From Cochliopodium minus (lineage: Eukaryota > Discosea > Himatismenida > Cochliopodiidae): a stretch of DNA of 64,000 nt. The DNA is taken from the NCBI GenBank assembly GCA_024220525.1, contig JAMYWO010000167.1, positions 1-64,000 of the forward strand, written 5' to 3'. Of this stretch, positions 57,466 through 64,000 are shown one piece after another (the first letter of the stretch is position 1; the number at the start of each line of letters is the position of its first letter). The notes under the pieces were generated by a model. The model worked only from the letters and a program-made list of their open reading frames with translations, ran no database searches and had not been told where the DNA came from. Both the position numbers and the translations under genes were made by a program.

Positions 57466-59049
57466 TTACAACAAAGAATCAGAACAATACTCAATAGCAG
57501 AATGGACATAAGCAGATTGAAAAGATTGGGGATCAACAGAACCCTTTACATGGGGCAAAAGATAGTGACAAACATACTCCAAATCGCCTTCTTTATCGTT
57601 CACGAAAGATTCATGGTTGAGGGAGAATGAGAGAACAAAGTGTTTCACCAGATTCTCGCAGATGTAGAGGGGATCTTTGATTGTGATTGGGTTTTCATTG
57701 AGGGATGATCTTTGGTAGATGTTTGTCAACGTTTTTATTGATTCGTGTGCTTCCAACCTATTTTTGTTTTATCAAGGTGGAAATTTCAAAAACAAATAAA
57801 TTAATTGTTTAATATTTTTTTTTTTTTCAGAATTTCAAATTGATCCAAAAATAAAAATGTTAACAATCAAAAAAAAATTTGAAAGATAATTTAAACAATC
57901 TTGATAAACTTAATGAAAAAGCTCGAAAAAAAAAATTAAAAACTATGAAACCTAATTGACCCAATTAACTTCAAGAAACATTAGTCTAATGTTTCCTGAT
58001 AAATCAAAATTCAAAATATGATTATAAAATTGAACAAAAAATATGAAGATCACATTTTAATTCATAATAAAAAAATTTCTGAAAAAAAAAATTTGTTTAC
58101 CAAGAAAAGAGATAAATATCATTGTGAGAGATCTCAGCATACTCCCACAAAATATTGGAAGCTTTTTTAATGGAATCGGGGAAATATTCTCCGAGAAATT
58201 TTAAGCAGGAGATGCAGCGGTAATTGGCGAGTTGAGCCCTATATTTTTTTTTTTTTAATGTGCATTTCATTTTTTTTTGGAGATGTTTTATCATCGCTTT
58301 TATGATCCCCAACGAATAGTACAATTCTAGTTCTTTGTATTCGTTAGAACAGTTGTAACTATATAAAAATAATGAATGAAAGAAAATTTTTGTATTAATG
58401 TCAGTTTTTTTATTAATTTTTATAAATCATTTTTATTAAAAATATATATTTCCAATATGATATCAGATCTGAATGATCGATGAATAATTCAATTATCTTT
58501 AAATTTATTTCAATGATTATTTAAAACACAAAATTTTTTACGTATTTGGATTATTATTTTTCCTTTCAAGTTTCCATATTCTCAATCTCAAATAGATTCC
58601 TTTTAAGATTCGATAAGTTCTCTCCAATTCAGGCCCAACGCATCCTTCCTTGGAGAATTGCTTCCAAAATTCTTTTTTTAGCTCTGCATTTCTAGACCTG
58701 TAGTTTGGATCCTCAGTAGAAAGGCTCAAGGTAGATGGATTTATCATGATTCTCAAATCAAATAGGGTCTTCATATTCTCAATGATTGTATTATTTTTGA
58801 GGATATCCCTGAAAAAAATTATTAAGAAATCATGAAATGATATGAAATAATGAAAAAAAGATCATTTTTATAAATTGATTTGCTTTTTATTTGTTTTATT
58901 ATATAATCTAAATTCACCTAGAGTTTTGAAATGAATGTGTCATCAATGCTATGAAGGGAGGCACCCTATAATTCCTATATGCTCCATAATCTTTCAATTT
59001 TTCAATCAATTCATCAATATCAAGCTGAAATTTGCTTTTATTATCCTTC
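57466..59049 (-). CDS. Unknown alpha-helical protein
   Basis: ATG 59049 (MKDNKSKFQLDIDELIEKLK), four or five exons, stop at 57466. Exons join in frame: ...SFQNSR|DILKNNTIIENMKTLF...; ...NNNPNT|YNCSNEYKELELYYSLGII...; ...NDIYLFSW|LEAHESIKTLTN.... The sequence is alternating amphipathic helices (e.g. GPELERTYRILKGIYLRLRI, CISCLKFLGEYFPDSIKKAS), suggesting a HEAT/ARM-like solenoid of roughly 340-350 residues. It ends VHSAIEYCSDSLL. No catalytic motif. The family is not recognised. Confidence 0.6.
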
Positions 59050-59209
59050 ATATTTGTTTTTAAAAATAAACTCAATTTTTTTTTTTTATTTATGATCTAT
59101 CAATAAAAATGATATAAGAATAGAATAGATTGAATCAAATAAGAATTTGAAGTTTATAATACTTTGGGTTTAATTTATACTATTTATATATTTTTTTTTT
59201 TTAGAAATC

Positions 59210-60308
59210 TCAAATCAAACACAACCCTCCCTTTTTCTTTTGTCTCACATCCCCCAAATCAACAGTGAGATCCTTTTGTTTAGGTTTTTCGCCAGAATTT
59301 AAAATGCTGGTGGCAATCGAAAGGAAAGCCTCATCGACATTAATTTTGTTTTTAGCGGAGACTTCAAGAAATTTAGCATTGATTCCACTCGCATATTCTT
59401 GGGCCTCACTCTTTTCAATTACCCTGTAATCTAATTCACATTTATTTCCCAAAATCATCACTTGAAGATTATCGTTTTTCCCAGAATATTTATCGATTTC
59501 ACTTTTCCATAATGTCAATTTTTCAAAACTTTCTCTATTTGTCACATCATACACCAAAATTATCCCTGAAAATTTAAGAAAAAATAATTAATATTGCCTA
59601 TCTCTCTCGAGATATATAAGTTAAATTTCAATTTTTTAGAAAATATATCAAATTTTTGATTTTATACCAGATGCACCACGATAGTATGAAGCAGTTATAG
59701 TTTGGAATCTCTATAAATAGAGGATGAAATATTAAAGATATATTTTTAATTAGCCGAAAAAAAATTCATATAAACACTCTTTTTAAAGATTTTACTTCTT
59801 GCCCTGCTGTATCCCAACACTATTAAGTATCCAAGAGGAAAATTTAATATATATTTGAACATTAAATTCATTATACCTCCATCTTTATCTTTTTCCCTTG
59901 TATATCTACAATTTTTGTTTTGAAATCTACTCCAATCTAAATATATTTTGTTTCAAAAATAAAATAATAGAAAAATAAAAATATAATTTATATTTTCGTT
60001 GTAATGATTCAAATTTTTACGGTCGATATGAAACTATCTATATTTATCAAATGGAAAATTAAATTATATCAACAAAATTTGATGTTTTATTCAAAAAATA
60101 GAAACCTGTGAAGGTATTATCTGTATATCTTAGTAGAAGACAACTCTTTCCAACTCCACTATCCTATCATCCATTATGAATTTCAATTATATGACGGAAA
60201 TATTGTATTTTTATTACCCCTTTTCAATTAAATATGAAAAAAAAAGTTTATAATAATATCTTCATTACCAATGATCAGTATTTTAATCAACTCATCATAT
60301 ACCTCCAT
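59210..60308 (-). CDS. Rab-family small GTPase with atypical G4 and C-terminus
   Basis: ATG 60308 (MEVYDELIKILII). Recognisable blocks: P-loop DSGVGKSCLLLRY (60163-60110); a 17-nt micro-exon at 60037-60021 coding DSFIST; IGVDFKTKIVDIQGKKIKMEC; WDTAGQE; RFQTITASYYRGASG; then the last exon from ~59575 with VYDVTNRESFEKL, GNKCELD and EVSAKNKINV. It is Rab1/8-like overall (IGVDFKTK, WDTAGQER, YYRGA). Oddities: NKxD reads NKCE; the C-terminus is GGLCLI, with only two residues after the single Cys instead of CC, CXC or CaaX; and the first splice (donor at 60268, acceptor before 60163) is one base out of frame, losing the first P-loop Gly. A sequence error, another micro-exon, or a divergent GTPase are all possible. 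Confidence 0.75.
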
Positions 60309-60545
60309 TTGAAATATCTTTATTTAAATTAAGATTCTCTATAAAAATAATATTCTCTTTAAAAATATTGAACAATTTTTTTTTTTTTTTAACCAATAAA
60401 CTTGAATAGATCTTCTCAAGAAATTGGGCAAAAAGAGGAATAAACATCATTTTTTCATATGGAACTGAATAAGGTCTATAAACCTTTTATAATTTTTATG
60501 GAAGTATAAAAAATAAAATAAAAATAGAACTTACATTGAATACAA

Positions 60546-61777
60546 ATGTTTATTTTTTCATGGATAAATAGCATATGTTCATATATATTCAAATCCTTTC
60601 CAAAATCCCTAAATGATATTTTGCCGATTCAAATAATAACATTATTGAGCAAAAAACAGAGCTTATTGGACAACAATAATATTCAAACAATACATCATAC
60701 TTCAAGCCTTTTCAGAAGGGAAAGCAGAGCAGATATTAGAAAAGAAAACAACAAAAGATATATCAACTATTATCTTATATTGGAAAAAATAACTGATAGC
60801 ACAACATGCTCAATAAGAACTGCAAAGAATATGAATGATGGGAAAATTTATGTAAAATTTTACACCTCACTTCTTTTTCTTCTATGAATTTAAGAAATTT
60901 TATAAAATCTTTTTTTTTTAGGTGATGAAAATATACAAGAGATCCTTCTTGAATAAGAAAAGGATGACCAAAAATGGGATCAAATCAATGTTGAAAAATG
61001 TTGAGAATGAAATTAATATAATGCAAAAACTCGATCATCCAAATATACTCAAGATAATAGAGGTAATAGATGATCCAACCTGCGAGAAATTATATCTTGG
61101 TAATCATGTGAAATATAAAATTTTATTTTTTATTAATTTACCTGAAAAAATCTTTCTAGTTCTCGAATATTCACAATTAGGATCTTTGATGTCTCATGAT
61201 CTTCAACCAAATCCAAAATTATCATGGAATAATGAAGATATAAAAAAATATTTCATTGATATTGCCCAAGGATTGAAACACAGTAAAATTCCTCCTCATC
61301 TCTTTAGAGGAAATTTGATCGAAACTTAATTATTTCTTTCATATAGTTCATCAGAAGAAAATCTATCACAAAGATATAAAGCCAGAGAATTTATTGATGG
61401 TGAATGATAGAGTGAAAATTAGCGATTTTGGTATTTCCCAGGAGTTTAAGGATGAAGACGATATAATCAATGAGAGTTCAGGTACCCAAGCATTTCTCTC
61501 TGCAGAGTTGTGCCATTCTGATACTGTGGAAAATGCAAGGGGAAGAGATTGCGACATTTGGGCTCTTGGTGTTACTTTATATTGTATCACATTAAAGAAA
61601 TTACCTTTCACCGGAAATAATCATTTTGAATTGTATCAAAATATTTGCAATCAAGAACCCCAATTTCCTTCTGATTTTGATGTTAATTTGAAAGATCTCA
61701 TCTTGAGACTTTTAGCAAAGGATCCTCTCAAAAGAATTCAACTTGATGATGCTCTAAATCATCCTTGGTTAAAATGA
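60546..61777 (+). CDS. CaMKK/SAK-like serine/threonine kinase
   Basis: ATG 60546; exons joined at IY|VMKIYKRS, LYL|VLEYSQLG and GLKH|IHQKK. The ~90-residue N-terminus has a hydrophobic start (FIFSWINSICSYIF). Kinase motifs: ATP-binding Lys in VMKIYKR, alpha-C Glu in NEINIMQKLDHPNILKIIEV, catalytic loop IYHKDIKPENLLM, metal-binding DFGISQEF, activation segment SSGTQAFLSAELC, GRDCDIWALGVTLYC, and the C-lobe LLAKDPLKRIQLDDALNHPW. The pattern (K-L-D-H-P-N, GVTLYC, KLPF) fits the CaMKK/SAK1/ELM/TOS3 group that phosphorylates AMPK/SNF1. HRD is HKD and APE is SAE; both are tolerated in some active kinases. The stop is at 61775. Confidence 0.85.
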
Positions 61778-62002
61778 TTGTTGTATAAAATTCTTTTTAC
61801 AGTATATTAATAAAGTTTTTGAAATTCATTTTTTTTATTTTTAAATTCACAAAGAGAATTTTTTTTTTTACTCTCTTTGATTATTTTTTTTTCTTTTTCA
61901 TTAAGAATCAAGAACATCATTTTGAATTTGATCGATTTCAAAACATCAATAGGAATTCAAAATTATTTATTTTTTTGGATTTACAATTATTTATATAAAA
62001 TA

Positions 62003-64000
62003 TCATACAAAAGGATTTTCTTCAAATTTGACAAACTTGTGGGCTAGTGTGAAAGAGTTTGAGCAAGATTCAAGTTGTTTCAAAGTTTGAGATAGATACC
62101 ATTCACTGCAAGAATCTACAGGATCTTTGGAGCTTGATTGGTAACAGAAGAAGAAGATGGAATCAGTATCTTTGTTCCAATCTTCGTTGGAGTAACAAAG
62201 GTAATAAAAGAGACTAGAATCTTCTTTGATTTGTCCAACACTATCTTCTTCAATATTAGAACCAGTATAACTGCAAGAATATTCTCCAAACTTGAAAGTC
62301 TTTTTTTTCTTATAGTGTATTTGGAGCTGATCGAAGAAAGAGCAAGTATCAATGCCTATATCTTTGGATAAAACGTGATTGTGATCTTTGTTTCCAACAA
62401 AGATAAAGATAGATCCACTCAAGAGTTTGAGATAATCAAAGTAAGATTGGAAATTGAGAGAATGTTCAACGTAACGAAGAGGATAGAAACCCTTTAGATC
62501 ATTCAAACGACCAATGCAAAGGAAATCATCGACTTTTTGGATGAAAGAGATTTTATCACCAGATTTTGCATTGAGAAGGTTTTTTGGGACTTCCCCTTCA
62601 AAAGGGAAGTTAGAAAAAGGATACAAAACAGAAGCAGTGACGAAAATTTTGAGATCCAAAGTAGCGTTTTTATCATCATCCCTTGGGAGAACTTCAATAG
62701 GACCAAAAGTCTTGATAGGATTGTTATAACTTGCTTTCGAATTGAAGTTTAGCTTGTAAGTCCCTGGTTTCATACTGTTCTTGATGGGAAAATTGAGGGA
62801 GTGTTCCGTTTCCAAGGAACAGGTTTCTCTGTAGTCCAGATACTTGTCAGAATTAATGGGGCAGATAGAAATCCAGTCACTGTATGACATATCCACTGAC
62901 AAAATTCTCCAATCTATTTTGAGGAACTCTCCCAACTTTACGATTGTCTCACTACGAAAGTAATCTTTGTTTTCTACGACAAAAACGTTTGAAACAGAAG
63001 TCTCCACCCAATTTGACCCGAAAGGCATGTATTTGACCACATAGTTTCCAGGTTGGCGAGGTTTTTTGAAGGATAACTCATTGGAAGTGTAGTATTTCCA
63101 TTCGAGACAACCAGATTTGTTACTGGTTACAACTTGAGGAAAAATGCCAACTGAATCCCAAGTAGAGATGTTGGAGATATCGTTGAATGGAGTGACATTT
63201 GCAATCACTTGGTTGTTTTCCTCCCTAAGATCAATGGTGACAGATTTGCCAACACTGACAGGATCGCTCACAAAGAGATGCGATGTATTCTCTCCTCTGT
63301 AGAAACGAAATTCATAAAGACCTATCTCCTTTGGTGCATTTATTTTGTATTCTCCCTCTTTTTGTTTACATACTATTTTATGCAAGGGTTCAAGAGATGA
63401 TTTCTGATCATTTGAGGATCCAAACATCATATGAAAGCCAATCATATCATTTTCTCCGGCATCTCCCAAATCATAAGAATATTTTACCGAGATTGGAGCA
63501 CCAGCATTTGTGGAAGATGTAGAGGTTCTCATTTTGACAATCAATGTAGGTTCTATCGTTTCTTTTTCTATTTTGATCTGTTTTTTGATTTTGTTCTTTT
63601 TCTCTTCCAATTTGCGCTCCCTTTCTATCTTATCCTTTCTTATTTCCTCTTCTCTTCTTTTCTTTGCTTGCATCTCCCACATCTTTAAATTATTTTTTGC
63701 TTCCAAATTCATTCTTTGCAAATCCATTTTTAATTGCTCATTTTGCGCATCTTTGATTAGATTTTCCATTTCTATCAAGATGCTCTGCTTTTTGAGATGA
63801 TTCTCATTCTCCATCTTTTTATCTTTTTCCATCTCCACCTTGATATTATCTTCAATCTCCATTTTCATTTTTTGGTTCTTTTCGATCATCTTGTTATTGA
63901 ATTCCAAAAATGAACTATTCATACTTTCATTGAATTTCTCCAATTTCTCTTTGTCTATTTCTTCATTTTTCAATTTTTCTTTGTATTCTTGATTTATTTT
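62003..64000 (-). CDS. Coiled-coil protein with SKICH-like repeats and SH3 domain (5' partial)
   Basis: The frame is open through the window end, so the start lies beyond 64000; the visible part is one exon ending at 62003. From the N-side: ~145 residues of charged coiled coil (Lys/Glu/Met heptads), then three beta-rich repeats of ~90 residues each carrying SKICH-like signs (SVKYSYDLGDAGENDMIGFH...GLYEFRFYRG; STWDSVGIFP...GNYVVKYMP; MSYSDWISICP...GTYKLNF), as in CALCOCO/TAX1BP1 and INPP5 proteins. An SH3 domain follows (TASVLYPFSNFPFEGEVPKN, SGDKISFIQKVDD, LNDLKGFYPLRYVE), then ~170 residues that are not recognised. The layout suggests a scaffold or cargo adaptor. SH3 is confident; SKICH is moderate. 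Confidence 0.7.
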   Translation of the reverse strand, partial: KINQEYKEKLKNEEIDKEKLEKFNESMNSSFLEFNNKMIEKNQKMKMEIEDNIKVEMEKDKKMENENHLKKQSILIEMENLIKDAQNEQLKMDLQRMNLEAKNNLKMWEMQAKKRREEEIRKDKIERERKLEEKKNKIKKQIKIEKETIEPTLIVKMRTSTSSTNAGAPISVKYSYDLGDAGENDMIGFHMMFGSSNDQKSSLEPLHKIVCKQKEGEYKINAPKEIGLYEFRFYRGENTSHLFVSDPVSVGKSVTIDLREENNQVIANVTPFNDISNISTWDSVGIFPQVVTSNKSGCLEWKYYTSNELSFKKPRQPGNYVVKYMPFGSNWVETSVSNVFVVENKDYFRSETIVKLGEFLKIDWRILSVDMSYSDWISICPINSDKYLDYRETCSLETEHSLNFPIKNSMKPGTYKLNFNSKASYNNPIKTFGPIEVLPRDDDKNATLDLKIFVTASVLYPFSNFPFEGEVPKNLLNAKSGDKISFIQKVDDFLCIGRLNDLKGFYPLRYVEHSLNFQSYFDYLKLLSGSIFIFVGNKDHNHVLSKDIGIDTCSFFDQLQIHYKKKKTFKFGEYSCSYTGSNIEEDSVGQIKEDSSLFYYLCYSNEDWNKDTDSIFFFCYQSSSKDPVDSCSEWYLSQTLKQLESCSNSFTLAHKFVKFEENPFV

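Noticed and set aside
1-64000. tRNA, rRNA, CRISPR arrays, retroelements or other mobile elements
   Set aside because: No cloverleaf with B-box, no spaced direct repeats, no reverse transcriptase, integrase or transposase motifs were found by reading both strands.

Overview
The window is very AT-rich eukaryotic nuclear DNA packed with protein genes. Most intergenic gaps are 70-250 bp. Spliceosomal GT-AG introns are short (mostly 45-90 bp) and AT-rich, and all three standard stop codons are used. Long Asn- and Ser-rich runs built from AAT/AAC triplets interrupt several proteins, and A-tracts commonly precede start codons. With a PARP14-like protein, RhoGEF, CLU-domain and MMPL genes, this looks like a free-living amoeboid protist, most like a dictyostelid-type amoebozoan. 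The sequence alone does not fix the genus. I see no virus-like element, CRISPR array, rRNA or convincing tRNA.

Layout. 8-1886: part of a leucine-rich-repeat gene, cut by an assembly N. 2087-16388: one giant 35-exon gene for a secreted/membrane protein of about 4,111 residues; I checked every splice junction and the frame holds throughout. 16457-20795: a SAM-KH-macro-WWE-PARP protein. 20873-28558 (minus): an MMPL/RND-type transporter and a protein tyrosine phosphatase. 28828-33959 (plus): an unknown protein, N-acetylglucosaminyltransferase I, a Csm1/monopolin-like kinetochore protein and an exonuclease/endonuclease/phosphatase-fold protein. 34061-37992: a RhoGEF with DH, C1, PH and B-box parts. 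38068-42191 (minus): a conserved unknown and a large Ser/Lys/Glu repeat protein, which diverges from a WDR77/MEP50 homologue. 43617-50478: PRPP synthetase, SHMT, an Atx1-like copper chaperone, an SLC35F-type transporter and an unknown five-repeat protein. 50859-55990: a PinX1 homologue and a CLU-domain protein cut by a second N. 55992-57377: a small contig with WD40 remnants and one terminal exon. 57466-64000: an unknown helical protein, a Rab-like GTPase, a CaMKK-like kinase and a coiled-coil/SKICH-like/SH3 protein that runs off the end.

The genes are mostly unrelated housekeeping and signalling genes, not one pathway. Loose themes are signalling (RhoGEF, Rab, CaMKK, PTP, PARP), the cell surface and secretory pathway (giant protein, GnT-I, MMPL), and chromosome or cell-cycle genes preceded by rare GC-rich E2F-like sites.

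The most notable points are the giant surface protein with RTX-like repeats and a polytopic tail, the PARP14-like architecture, a dimeric higher-order protein repeat, several micro-exons and a start codon split by an intron, and an exact 77-bp identity between two contig ends. That identity shows the scaffold order around the single-N joins is doubtful.
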